A stretch of 64,000 nt of DNA from JAEUHO01 sp046350655. Its GTDB lineage: Bacteria > Planctomycetota > PLA2 > JAEUHO01. The notes beneath the pieces are model-generated. The model worked only from the letters and a program-made list of their open reading frames with translations, did no database searches and was not told the origin of the DNA. Location of the stretch: NCBI GenBank assembly GCA_046350655.1, contig JAXMAB010000009.1, positions 186,001-250,000 of the forward strand, written 5' to 3'. Of this stretch, positions 45,778-53,378 are shown one piece after another (position 1 is the stretch's first letter; each line of letters begins with the position of its first letter). The position numbers and the translations under genes are program-made.

Positions 45778-46200
45778 TCAGTCGCTCCCGCCGCCGTCGC
45801 CGCCGCCTCCATCCCCGCCGCCGCCATCGCTCCCGCCCCCCTCGCTCCCGTGACCGTCCCCGGCATCGACGTGGTCGTAGCCGCCGGGGCCGCCGTCGAG
45901 GACGTCGTCCGCGGCGAAGTGCTCGTTGCCGTGGAAGAACGTGTCGGCGACCTCGGCGCGCGCCTCCTCGTAGGTCGGGCCGTCGCCGATGGGCGTGGCG
46001 TCGGTGTACCGGGTCCGGTCACCGAAGAACGCGTGGGCGTACGGTCGATCGGCGCCGAAGAAGTGGAGGTCGCCCCAGGTGCGGTCGATCTGGTCTGGCG
46101 TATACGCCGACTGCGCGCCGTACCGTCGGCGCAGCTCCCGCGCCATCTCGCCCCTCATCTTCCGCAGCCTTCGCTTCCGCCGCCATGCGTCGAAGATCAT
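45778..46200 (-). CDS. DUF6559-like small protein with Gly/Asp-rich tail
   Basis: The 140-residue product starts with a basic helix ('FDAWRRKRRLRKMRGEMARE'), then 'RRYGAQSAYTPDQIDRTWG', 'YAHAFFGDRTRYTDA' and 'YEEARAEVADTFFHGN'. This order is what I recall of the DUF6559 family. The last 35 residues are almost only Gly, Asp and Ser and likely disordered. The ATG at 46200 is preferred to a GTG nine codons upstream because GGAGG lies in front of it. Function unknown. Confidence 0.6.
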   Translation of the reverse strand: MIFDAWRRKRRLRKMRGEMARELRRRYGAQSAYTPDQIDRTWGDLHFFGADRPYAHAFFGDRTRYTDATPIGDGPTYEEARAEVADTFFHGNEHFAADDVLDGGPGGYDHVDAGDGHGSEGGGSDGGGGDGGGGDGGGSD

Positions 46201-46237
46201 CGCGGTCCTCCGGAGACGGTCGGCCACCCCGAGGCCC

Positions 46238-46606
46238 TCACGGGTGCCGCAGCAGGAAGGACCCGATCGAGCAGAAGACCAACAGCATCGCGAACAGGCA
46301 CCCGGGCGTGAAGATGGCCATCCGGAAGGCGCTTCGCGGCGCGCCCATCCAAGCCAGATAGCTCTCGAGCACCGGTCCGGCGCAGAACGCGACGCTCAGG
46401 ATCGCCGCCCCCTCGGCGAGGTGCACGAGGAACGCCCGGTCGACGTCGACACGGCGGAACGGCGGCCCGAACCCTACCGCGAGCGCCGTCGCGAGCACGA
46501 GCGTCGCGTTGTAGACGAGGCGCAGCTTCTCCCACGCGAGGAAGACGTCACGGGCGGAGGCCGTGTCCTCGAAGACGAGCGGGACGCGGTCGTCGGCCGC
46601 GTTCAC
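46238..46606 (-). CDS. Small three-helix membrane protein, function unknown
   Basis: The 122-residue product has three predicted membrane helices ('YNATLVLATALAVGFG', 'EGAAILSVAFCAGPVLESYL' and 'GCLFAMLLVFCSIGSFLL') after a soluble start 'ARDVFLAWEKLRLVYN'. The family is not recognised. The GTG start overlaps the stop of the DUF1761 gene upstream (GTGA), so both membrane proteins are made together. Confidence 0.6.
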   Translation of the reverse strand: MNAADDRVPLVFEDTASARDVFLAWEKLRLVYNATLVLATALAVGFGPPFRRVDVDRAFLVHLAEGAAILSVAFCAGPVLESYLAWMGAPRSAFRMAIFTPGCLFAMLLVFCSIGSFLLRHP

Positions 46607-47019
46607 CCGAAGAGCCCCAGCACGAGCCCCGTGAGCGTGAACTGCACCGCGTGGTACCCCGCGTCGATGCCGAGGAGGCCCCACGAGCGCGCGGCGAACT
46701 GGTAGTTGATGCCGAAGGACGTCGCCGCGACGCCGAGCCCGACCGCGGCGCCGACGCGGACGCCCTCCGCCACCGTCGGGTGCGGCCCGAGCAGGCACGC
46801 GACGGTCCACGCGCCGAGGAACGCGAAGAGGTAGGCGAACCCGAACACCGCGCCGGGGTGCTTGCCCTTGCGCGTGCCGGGGCGCGGCTCCTCGCCGGGC
46901 GCGAGCACGCCGGCCTCGCGCGCCCACGCGCGCCCGAAGACCGGCGGGGCGTACCAGAGGCCGCCCACCATGAACGTGACCGCGGCGACGGCCACGGCGA
47001 GGAAGTTGACGTCGAACAT
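46603..47019 (-). CDS. DUF1761-type membrane protein
   Basis: The 138-residue product opens with 'NFLAVAVAAVTFMVGGLWYA' (first helix) and has the DUF1761 pattern G-x-x-W-Y-x-P then F-G; the second ('AVFGFAYLFAFLGAWTVACL'), third and fourth helices follow with 'GLLGIDAGYHAVQFTLTGLV'. The family is widespread and uncharacterised. The ATG at 47019 has GGGAG about eight bases upstream. It is coupled to the next small membrane protein and diverges from the DUF4331 gene. Confidence 0.75.
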   Translation of the reverse strand: MFDVNFLAVAVAAVTFMVGGLWYAPPVFGRAWAREAGVLAPGEEPRPGTRKGKHPGAVFGFAYLFAFLGAWTVACLLGPHPTVAEGVRVGAAVGLGVAATSFGINYQFAARSWGLLGIDAGYHAVQFTLTGLVLGLFG

Positions 47020-47162
47020 CCCGGTCTCCCTTCGGTTGGGTCCCGGAAGATACCGCGCCGCCCTCCAACGGCGAGGCATCCGGCACGCGACGAGCGCCGT
47101 AACGGGGGCGTTGGTCCCCCTTCCCCCCGACCCGCGCCGCGGGCCGGACCGGAGTCCCCCCC

Positions 47163-48608
47163 ATGATCGTGTCCCGCCGCGCGCTGCGCGCGCTCGTCCC
47201 CCTCGCCTGCGCCGCGACCCTCGCGGTGTCGCCGCTCCCGCCCCCGACCGCGTCGGCCTCGAGCCACAGCGAGGCGCCCGGCACCGCCGCCGACCGCCTC
47301 GTGGACGGCACCGACGTCTACGCGTTCGTGAGCCCCGACGCGCCCACGACCGTCACGATCCTCGCGAACTACATCCCGCTCGAGGAGCCCGCGGGCGGCC
47401 CGAACTACAACACGTTCGCCGACGACGCGCTCTACGAGATCCACGTCGACAACGACGGCGACGCCCGCGAGGACCTCACGTACCAGTTCCGCTTCACCAC
47501 CACGACCAAGAACCCCGGCACGTTCCTCTACAACACCGGCCCCATCACCTACGACGCCCCGAACGACACCTACGCGGGCCTCAACGTCGAGCAGCGGTAC
47601 GAGCTCTCGCGCGTCGTCGGCGACCGCCGCACCGGCGTCCGCACGGTCCTCGCGACCGGCGTCCTCGTCGCCCCGAACCACGTCGGCCCGAAGTCGATCG
47701 CCGACTACGCGAGCCTCGTCACGCCGGCGATCCGCACGCTCGGCGACGGGACGAAGGTGTTCGCCGGCCCCCGCGACGACCCGTTCTTCGTGTTCCTCGG
47801 CCGCGTCTTCGACCTCGTCAACATCGACCCGGTCGTGCCCGGCGGTCAGGACGCCCAGTGCGGCGCGGTCCCCGGCGGCGACCATCTGAAGGGCTACAAC
47901 GTCCACACGCTCGCGCTCCAGGTCCCCAAGACCCTGCTGACGAGCGACGGCAGCGCCGGCACCGACCCGAACCTCCCGACCTCCACCATCGGCATCTGGT
48001 CCACCGCGAGCCGCAAGCAGGTCCACCTCAACCGCACGGAGGGCCGCGCGGCCATCGAGGGCGGCGCCTGGGTGCAGAAGAGCCGCCTCGGCATGCCGCT
48101 CGTCAACGAGGTCGTCATCGCGCGCCTCGACAAGGACAAGTGGAACTACAGCGAGCCGAAGGACGACGCGCAGTTCCTCCCGTACGTCACGAACCCCGAG
48201 CTGCCGACGATCCTCAACACGCTCTTCCCGAGCGTCGCGGTGCCCACCGCGCCCCGCAACGACCTCGTGAGCGTGTTCCTCACCGGCCTCGCGGGCGTCA
48301 ACCAGAAGGGCACGGCCTGCGAGTACCTCCGCCTCAACATGGGCCACGCGCCGAGCGTGTCGCCGCACCGCATGGGCCTCCTCGCCGGCCAGAACGACGG
48401 CTTCCCGAACGGCCGCCGCCTCACCGACGACGTCGTCGACATCGAGCTGCAGGTCGTGATCGGCGCGCTCGTCCCGGGCTTCTCGGTCACCCCGCTCGGC
48501 GCGAGCCCCCGCTCGCTCGGCGACACGGTCTGCCAGAACGACGTGCCCTTCCTCGCGACCTTCCCCTACGCCGCGCCGCCGCACGACGGCGTGACGCGCG
48601 CGCACTAG
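47163..48608 (+). CDS. Exported DUF4331 protein
   Basis: The 481-residue product has a signal peptide (residues 1 to about 32, 'VPLACAATLAVSPLPPPTAS') and then the DUF4331 start 'SHSEAPGTAADRLVDGTDVY', the strand 'NYIPLEEPAGGPNYNTFADD' and 'YEIHVDNDGDAREDLTYQFR'. The D-N-D-G-D segment may bind calcium. DUF4331 proteins are secreted and of unknown function. GGAG precedes the ATG. It heads a three-gene exported group with a small lipoprotein 10 bases after it. Confidence 0.88.
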   Translation: MIVSRRALRALVPLACAATLAVSPLPPPTASASSHSEAPGTAADRLVDGTDVYAFVSPDAPTTVTILANYIPLEEPAGGPNYNTFADDALYEIHVDNDGDAREDLTYQFRFTTTTKNPGTFLYNTGPITYDAPNDTYAGLNVEQRYELSRVVGDRRTGVRTVLATGVLVAPNHVGPKSIADYASLVTPAIRTLGDGTKVFAGPRDDPFFVFLGRVFDLVNIDPVVPGGQDAQCGAVPGGDHLKGYNVHTLALQVPKTLLTSDGSAGTDPNLPTSTIGIWSTASRKQVHLNRTEGRAAIEGGAWVQKSRLGMPLVNEVVIARLDKDKWNYSEPKDDAQFLPYVTNPELPTILNTLFPSVAVPTAPRNDLVSVFLTGLAGVNQKGTACEYLRLNMGHAPSVSPHRMGLLAGQNDGFPNGRRLTDDVVDIELQVVIGALVPGFSVTPLGASPRSLGDTVCQNDVPFLATFPYAAPPHDGVTRAH

Positions 48609-48618
48609 GAGCCCGCCC

Positions 48619-48828
48619 ATGCGCACCCTCCGTCGCCTCGCGCTCCTCGCGCTGGCCGCCCTCGCCTCGCTCCCGCTGACCGCCTGCGGCGGCAGCGGGG
48701 GCGGCGACGGCCCCGGCGTCGTCGGCCGCCTCACCGGCGACCCCGACGGCGAGGTCTCGCCGCAGCTCCAGTCGCTCGTCGAGAAGGCCCTCGACCGCAC
48801 CGAGACCGACGACCCCATCGACGACTGA
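48619..48828 (+). CDS. Small lipoprotein
   Basis: The 69-residue product has a clear signal with lipobox 'LASLPLTAC' (Cys 23), a short Gly-rich linker and the soluble part 'QLQSLVEKALDRTETDDPID'. GGAG precedes the ATG. It follows the DUF4331 gene by ten bases and ends before a strong hairpin, so the two form one transcript. It may anchor or assist the DUF4331 protein (inference). Confidence 0.7.
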   Translation: MRTLRRLALLALAALASLPLTACGGSGGGDGPGVVGRLTGDPDGEVSPQLQSLVEKALDRTETDDPIDD

Positions 48829-48845
48829 CCCCGCGTCGTCGCCCC

Positions 48846-48875
48846 GGCGACGGGGGCCCCTCCGCCCCCGTCGCC
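48846..48875. terminator. Hairpin after the small lipoprotein gene
   Basis: A perfect 12-bp stem (48846-48857 with 48864-48875) and a six-base loop sit 18 bases after the stop. No U tract. Confidence 0.55.
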
Positions 48876-48918
48876 CTCCCCTCGACCGTCCCCTCGCCCG
48901 ACGCTCCGGAGCCTCCCC

Positions 48919-49761
48919 GTGCGCCTTCCCTCCCGCTCGCTGCTCCTCTCGACGCTCGCCCTGCTCGCCCTGCCGTTGCCCGCCCTCGCGCACGACTTCT
49001 GGGTCGAGGCCGCGCCCGCGACCGCCGACGCCGGTGCGCTCGTCCGGCTCCACCTGCGCGTGGGCGAGGCCTACGAGGGCGAACCCGTGACGCGAAACGC
49101 GGAGCGGATCGAGCGCTTCGCCCTCGTCACCGCCGACGGCGACGTCCCGATCGTCGGCCAGGAAGGCGCCGACCCCGCCGGCCTCCTCCGCCCGACCGAC
49201 GCGGGCCTGCACCTCGTCGTCTACCGCAGCCGCCGCACCTCGATCGAGCTGCCCGCGGCCAAGTTCGAGGCGTACCTGCGGGAAGAAGGCCTCGACGCCG
49301 TGATCGCGGCGCGCAAGGCCGCCGGCACCAGCGCCATGCCCGGCCGCGAGGTCTACTCCCGCTGCGCGAAGTCGATGTTCCGGACCCGAGGCCCGGCGGC
49401 CGCCGGGCCTCGCGGTCCCGAACCCCGGTTCGATCACGCGACCGGGCTGCGCCTCGAGCTGATCCCGGACGCCGACCCGACGACGTCCGCCGGCCGCGGC
49501 GCCCTGCCGCTGCGCCTCCACCTCGACGGCGCGGCCCTCGCGGGCGCGCTCGTCGTCGCGCGTCCGAAGGCCGACCCGTCCGCCGAGCGCCGCGCGCGGA
49601 CCGACGCCGAGGGCCGCGTGAGACTCGAACTCGACCGGCCGGGGCCGTGGCTCGTGACGTCGGTGCACATGCTGGCGGCGCCGAAGGACACGGGCGCCGA
49701 CTGGGAGAGCCTCTGGGCGTCGCTGACGTTCGAGGTGCCGGCACCGCCCGCCCCGAAGTAG
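48919..49761 (+). CDS. DUF4198 periplasmic protein with in-frame palindrome
   Basis: The 280-residue product has a signal peptide ending PALA, followed at once by HDFWVE, the hallmark of DUF4198 proteins, which are linked to metal (nickel/cobalt) uptake loci in other bacteria. 'MPGREVYSRCAKSM' is the second conserved block, and the C-terminal beta domain has 'ALAGALVVARPKADPS'. Residues 157-165 (RGPAAAGPR) are encoded by a perfect 26-bp palindrome of the dispersed family, which interrupts the region between the two domains. No transporter is adjacent. The GTG start has GGAG upstream. Confidence 0.8.
   Translation: MRLPSRSLLLSTLALLALPLPALAHDFWVEAAPATADAGALVRLHLRVGEAYEGEPVTRNAERIERFALVTADGDVPIVGQEGADPAGLLRPTDAGLHLVVYRSRRTSIELPAAKFEAYLREEGLDAVIAARKAAGTSAMPGREVYSRCAKSMFRTRGPAAAGPRGPEPRFDHATGLRLELIPDADPTTSAGRGALPLRLHLDGAALAGALVVARPKADPSAERRARTDAEGRVRLELDRPGPWLVTSVHMLAAPKDTGADWESLWASLTFEVPAPPAPK
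49387..49418. repeat. Perfect palindrome of the dispersed family inside a gene
   Basis: The left half CGAGGCCCGGCGG (49387-49399) is exactly complementary to 49400-49412. The right side continues into the core CGGGCCTCGCGGTCC (49404-49418), and GGACC at 49382-49386 extends the stem across one bulged base. Confidence 0.85.
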
Positions 49762-49777
49762 GGAGTAGGGAGTAGGG
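49757..49777 (+). repeat. Three 7-bp repeats at a stop codon
   Basis: AGTAGGG three times in tandem. Because seven is not a multiple of three, a TAG falls in every frame; the first is the stop of the DUF4198 gene. Confidence 0.8.
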
Positions 49778-49793
49778 AGGCGGCGTGTTCCCG

Positions 49794-49808
49794 GGACCGC
49801 GAGGCCCG
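49794..49808 (-). repeat. Dispersed palindromic element, perfect core
   Basis: GGACCGCGAGGCCCG, 32 bases after the DUF4198 stop, between convergent genes. Confidence 0.7.
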
Positions 49809-49870
49809 CGCGCCCGCCGGTCCGCTCGGAGTGCGTCCGCGCCCGCAGCGCACCCCGCCCGCGCGGCGCG

Positions 49871-50275
49871 TCAGGTGTTCGCGGCCGGGCTCGGCGGGTC
49901 CGCGCGGCGGAACGTCGCCACGAGCCGGATGGGGCCGACGAGGTGGTCGTTGAAGGCCTCGAGCTCTTCCGCCGGGACCCACAGCTCGTCGTGGATCTCG
50001 CCGCCCACGCGGCGGATCGGGTAGCGCGCGGCCCACGCCTCCTCGACGTCGAACGCCAGCACGAACCCGGCGCCGCTCGCCTTCACGTTCCAGTCCCGCG
50101 CGATCTGCGTCGCATACGCCTCGTTGCAGACCGGATAGAAGATGGGCTGCTCGGGGAGCCGCGGGGGGAAACGCCGCCACCCCGACGCCTCGATCAACGC
50201 GAGCTCCTCCGGGCCGACGGGTCGCCAGAGCGGACGCAGCGGGGGGTTCGCGCCCGAGGTCAACGCACGGGACAC
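49871..50275 (-). CDS. Small 'ADP-ribosylation/crystallin J1'-type protein
   Basis: The 134-residue product matches what I know of a small family that databases label ADP-ribosylation/crystallin J1: 'LWRPVGPEELALIEASGWRR', 'FPPRLPEQPIFYPVCNEAYA', 'FDVEEAWAARYPIRRVGGEI' and 'ELWVPAEELEAFNDHLVGPI'. Despite the label no ADP-ribosyl hydrolase motif is visible, and the function is unknown. The GTG at 50275 overlaps the end of the next gene upstream by 16 bases, so the two are co-translated; the exact start is uncertain by a few codons. Confidence 0.72.
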   Translation of the reverse strand: MSRALTSGANPPLRPLWRPVGPEELALIEASGWRRFPPRLPEQPIFYPVCNEAYATQIARDWNVKASGAGFVLAFDVEEAWAARYPIRRVGGEIHDELWVPAEELEAFNDHLVGPIRLVATFRRADPPSPAANT

Positions 50276-50541
50276 AGCAGCGGGCTGCCGTGCTCCTCGC
50301 AGAGGAACTCGCTCCCCCACCCGTGCGGGTCGTTCAGCACCCGGAAGACGAGCGGCGGCGCGACGTCGCGGGCGTGGAGGAACGGCCGGGTCAACATCAC
50401 CACCTCGCCCCACTTGGGGGACGGACTGCCGTGCCGGACCCCGATCCCGTTGCCCGCCGCGAGCTCCGCCGCCAGGAGCGGCTCGAGGTGCGCGCACGGC
50501 ATCGGCCTCGGCGGCGCGGGCGTTCGTTGCGGCGGGTTCAC
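50260..50541 (-). CDS. Small hypothetical protein
   Basis: The 93-residue product has 'MPCAHLEPLLAAELAAGNGI', 'WGEVVMLTRPFLHARDV' and 'FRVLNDPHGWGSEFLCEEHG', with Cys and His residues (C-A-H near the start, C-E-E-H near the end) that could bind a metal. Two starts compete: the GTG at 50541, six bases after TACGAT, and an ATG at 50502 with GAGG upstream. The first is preferred because the same TANNNT spacing recurs in this window. The family is not named. Confidence 0.6.
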   Translation of the reverse strand: MNPPQRTPAPPRPMPCAHLEPLLAAELAAGNGIGVRHGSPSPKWGEVVMLTRPFLHARDVAPPLVFRVLNDPHGWGSEFLCEEHGSPLLCPVR

Positions 50542-50547
50542 GGCGCC

Positions 50548-50553
50548 ATCGTA
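50548..50553 (-). promoter_or_regulatory. -10-like TACGAT six bases before GTG (leaderless candidate)
   Basis: TACGAT on the minus strand, six bases before the GTG at 50541; no ribosome-binding site. Confidence 0.4.
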
Positions 50554-50576
50554 CCGGCGCGGGGATCGCGGCGACT

Positions 50577-52103
50577 TCATGCGTCCTCCCCTCGGTACTG
50601 CAGTGCGACGTCCACGTGGCGCGGGAGCACCGGCTCGCTCCCGTCGAGGTCGGCCAGCGTCCGCGAGACGCGCATCGCGCGGTGCACGCCGCGCCCCGAC
50701 AGCAGCATCCGCCGGGCCGACGACAACAACCGGTCCGTCGCCTCCGGCGTGAACGCGGTGGCGGGGCCGAGCGCGCTCGGCGGGATGCGGGCGTTCCACG
50801 CGCGCGGCAGCCCGAAGCGCGCCTGCCGGTCGAGCTGCGCCTCGCGCGCGCGCAGGACCTCGGCGCGGCGCGCCTGCCCCTCGGCCGCCGACGGCGCCGC
50901 GACGAGGGCGGCCGCGTCCACGGGCTTCACGCCGATCCGCAGGTCGAAGCGGTCGAGGAGCGGCCCCGAGACGCGGCCGCGGTAGCGCGTCGCGAGGCCC
51001 GACGGGCAGCGGCACGGCCGCACGCCGGACCCCAGCCACCCGCACGGGCACGGGTTCATCGCGCCGATGAGCACGCCCTCGGTCGGGAAGCGGGCGCGGC
51101 CCGCCGCGCGGCCGATCACGATCTCGCCGTCCTCGAGCGGCTGGCGCAGGCCCTCGAGCGTCGGCCGCGGGAACTCCGCGAGCTCGTCGAGGAAGAGCAC
51201 GCCGCGGTGCGCGAGCGCGACCTCGCCGGGCCGCGGCACGCTGCCGCCCCCGAGGAGCCCCGCCGCACTCGTGGTGTGGTGCGGCGCGCGGAAGGGGCGC
51301 GTGGTCGCGAGCCCGCCGTCGAGGAGGCCCGCCGCGCTGTGGACGCGGCTCACCTCGAGCGCGTCGTCGTAGGTGAGCGGCGGCAGGAGGCTCGCGACGG
51401 CCCGCGCGAGCAGCGTCTTGCCCGCGCCGGGCGCGCCGATCAGCAGCAGGTTGTGCCCCCCCGCCGCCGCGACGACGGCGGCGCGCACCGCCATCGCCTG
51501 GCCCCGCACCTGGTCCACGGCGGACGGGTCGTACGGGTCGGGCGTCCACGCCGAGGCCTCGACCGGCGCGAGGCGCGCCGTGCCCCGCAGGTGCCCGACC
51601 GCGTCCGCCAGCGTCTCCACGGCGCGGACGACGACGCCCGGGACGGCGGCGGCCTCCGCGGCGTTGCGCGCCGGCACGAGCGCCTCCGAGAGCCCCGTGG
51701 CGCGGGCGGCCTCGACCGACGCGAGCACGCCGCGCACGGGCCGCACGCGGCCGTCGAGCGTCAGCTCGCCGATGCACAACGTCCGCCCGAGGACCTCCGC
51801 GCGTCCGACCGAGCCGCACGCCTGCAGGATCGCGAGCGCGATCGGCAGGTCGAGGGCCGGGCCCTCCTTGCGCGCCGACGCGGGCGCGAGGTTGACCGTC
51901 AGCGTGCCCGCCGGCCAGGCGTAGCCCGTGTGGACGATCGCGCCGCGGATGCGCTCCTTCCCCTCGCGGAGCGCGCCGTCGGCCATGCCGACGAGGCGGA
52001 ACACGCCGTGGTCCCCGCCGCCGGGGACGGAGACCTGGATGTCGACGAGTCGGGCGTCCACGCCGAAGAGCGCGGCGCCCACGCTGCGGGCGAAGGCGAC
52101 CAT
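50577..52103 (-). CDS. comM: YifB/ComM-family Mg-chelatase-like ATPase
   Basis: The 508-residue AAA+ protein relates to ComM, a hexameric helicase that promotes branch migration in natural transformation. It has the N-terminal Lon-S5-like domain ('GPALDLPIALAILQA'), Walker A 'LLIGAPGAGKT' (about residues 220-230), Walker B 'GVLFLDELAEF', 'MNPCPCGWLGSG' with a cysteine cluster, and the C-terminal 'SGRGVHRAMRVSRTLADLDG'. All ATPase motifs are intact. The start 'FARSVGAALFGVDARLVDIQ' is the family N-terminus. No other competence gene is near. Confidence 0.93.
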   Translation of the reverse strand: MVAFARSVGAALFGVDARLVDIQVSVPGGGDHGVFRLVGMADGALREGKERIRGAIVHTGYAWPAGTLTVNLAPASARKEGPALDLPIALAILQACGSVGRAEVLGRTLCIGELTLDGRVRPVRGVLASVEAARATGLSEALVPARNAAEAAAVPGVVVRAVETLADAVGHLRGTARLAPVEASAWTPDPYDPSAVDQVRGQAMAVRAAVVAAAGGHNLLLIGAPGAGKTLLARAVASLLPPLTYDDALEVSRVHSAAGLLDGGLATTRPFRAPHHTTSAAGLLGGGSVPRPGEVALAHRGVLFLDELAEFPRPTLEGLRQPLEDGEIVIGRAAGRARFPTEGVLIGAMNPCPCGWLGSGVRPCRCPSGLATRYRGRVSGPLLDRFDLRIGVKPVDAAALVAAPSAAEGQARRAEVLRAREAQLDRQARFGLPRAWNARIPPSALGPATAFTPEATDRLLSSARRMLLSGRGVHRAMRVSRTLADLDGSEPVLPRHVDVALQYRGEDA

Positions 52104-52157
52104 GTCCGTACTCGCGCGAGCCGGGCCCGCGGGTACGCAGAATCCCTCGCCCGTGCC

Positions 52158-52682
52158 CTACGCGATGTCGGACGTCATCCAGCCGGGGAGCTTCGCGGCC
52201 TGCGCCAGCCACGCCGAGAGGCGCGCCTCGTCGAGGGTCTCGGGGGTCACGTCGATCCACCGCGCGTCCCGGCCGGTCCCGCCCGCCGGCGGCGGCCGCA
52301 GCGACACGCCCTGGAAGAACGTGACCTTCAGGTAGCTCGTGAACGCGTGCAGCCCGACGATCCAGCCGCGGCCCTTCCGCCCGTAGAACGGCGAGTTCCA
52401 CTTCACCGCCCGGCGCACGCCGGGCACGACGCGCACGATGAGCGCGTCGAGCCGCCGCCCGAGGTCGCGCTTCCAGCCGGGCAGCGCGTCGAGCCAGGCC
52501 CGCACGGGTCCGTCGCCCTCGCCCTTCGCGATCTGCGGATTGCCGCCCCGCAGCAGCCGCGGCCCCGCGGTCGCCGACGTCCCGTCGGCCGCCGTCCCTC
52601 GCCGCGCGGTCCCCGCCGCCGGACGGGCCTCGCGTCGCGCCGCCCGCTTCCGCGGCTTCGCTCCGTCGTCGCGTCGCGCCAT
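52158..52682 (-). CDS. DUF1801 protein with basic N-terminal extension
   Basis: The 174-residue product has an Arg/Ala-rich extension (residues 1-45) and a DUF1801 domain: 'VRRAVKWNSPFYGRKGRGWI', 'LHAFTSYLKVTFFQGVSL' and 'DEARLSAWLAQAAKLPGW'. DUF1801 has a small CyaY/YdhG-like alpha-beta fold of unknown function. GGAGG lies about eight bases before the ATG. A diverged copy of the dispersed palindrome core (52624-52633) lies in the variable extension (residues 17-20). A second DUF1801 gene lies directly upstream on the same strand. Confidence 0.75.
   Translation of the reverse strand: MARRDDGAKPRKRAARREARPAAGTARRGTAADGTSATAGPRLLRGGNPQIAKGEGDGPVRAWLDALPGWKRDLGRRLDALIVRVVPGVRRAVKWNSPFYGRKGRGWIVGLHAFTSYLKVTFFQGVSLRPPPAGGTGRDARWIDVTPETLDEARLSAWLAQAAKLPGWMTSDIA
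52624..52633 (+). repeat. Dispersed palindromic element, diverged core inside a DUF1801 gene
   Basis: CGGGCCTCGC then GTCGC, in the variable basic N-terminal extension. Confidence 0.4.
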
Positions 52683-52716
52683 GGCTCGACCTCCCGGGCG
52701 CGCCGCGCCCCCGACG

Positions 52717-53193
52717 TCACGCCTTCGTGCGTCGTCCGTTCCGCTGCTTCGCGGGGCCCTTCGTCGCCGGCTTCGCGGCCGCCCTGCGCTTCGTCGCGGC
52801 CGCCGCCTTCGGGGCCGGCTTCGCGCGCGCCCGCGGCCCCGAAGGACGTTCGTCGGCCAACGCGACGGCCTTGCGCACGTACCCCTCCAGCGCCGCCTTC
52901 GACGGCAGGTCGCCGAGCGACGTGATCCGCCCGAAGTTGCCCATCCCCTCGGCGGGCTTCGCGCCCACCACGGTCGCGCCGTGCCAGAACCACAACGCGC
53001 AGTGGGCCTTGAACCCCGCGATGCCGCACACGATCTTCCCGCCGCGCAGGAAGCTCGGCATCCCCCACTTGAGCGCCTCGTCGAGCCCCGGGTGCGCCCC
53101 GTGGATCACCGTCCGCAGGTGCGCGAGGATCGGCCGCGCGAACGGCGCGCGCGCCGCGATGTACGCATCCACCTTCGGGTCCTTCGTCGCCAT
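52717..53193 (-). CDS. DUF1801 protein with Lys/Ala-rich tail
   Basis: The 158-residue product starts 'KDPKVDAYIAARAPFARPIL', the DUF1801 N-terminus, then 'EALKWGMPSFLRGGKIVCGI' and 'ALWFWHGATVV'. The last 50 residues are Lys/Ala/Arg-rich ('AAATKRRAAAKPATKGPAKQ'), like the tails of histone-H1-type proteins, and may bind nucleic acid. GGGAGG precedes the ATG. It lies 35 bases upstream of the other DUF1801 gene. Confidence 0.8.
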   Translation of the reverse strand: MATKDPKVDAYIAARAPFARPILAHLRTVIHGAHPGLDEALKWGMPSFLRGGKIVCGIAGFKAHCALWFWHGATVVGAKPAEGMGNFGRITSLGDLPSKAALEGYVRKAVALADERPSGPRARAKPAPKAAAATKRRAAAKPATKGPAKQRNGRRTKA

Positions 53194-53296
53194 GTCCGCC
53201 TCCCGGCCGCCGCGGGCCGCACCGCGCGCGCGGCGCCGGCCGAACGCCCGAGGATACGTCGGCCGGCCCGGCGGCGCTCGACGCGGCCGCCGCGGG

Positions 53297-53335
53297 GGAC
53301 CGCGAGGCCCGCCGGCCGCCGGGCCTTGCGTCCCG
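53297..53335. repeat. Dispersed palindromic element, hairpin copy between divergent genes
   Basis: GGACCGCGAGGCCCG (53297-53311) pairs with CGGGCCTTGCGTCCC (from 53320) with one mismatch and one gap. It lies between the divergent DUF1801 and AlkC-like genes, so it is not only a terminator. Confidence 0.75.
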
Positions 53336-53364
53336 GGAGCCCGACCGCCGTCCTGCGGGGACCG

Positions 53365-53370
53365 TAGACT
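53365..53370 (+). promoter_or_regulatory. -10-like TAGACT eight bases before ATG (leaderless candidate)
   Basis: TAGACT followed by eight bases and the ATG at 53379; no Shine-Dalgarno. Confidence 0.45.
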
Positions 53371-53378
53371 CGCGCCCG

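Noticed and set aside
49425..49445. tRNA T-loop-like GGTTCGATCAC
   Set aside because: It lies within the DUF4198 gene and has no acceptor or anticodon stem around it.
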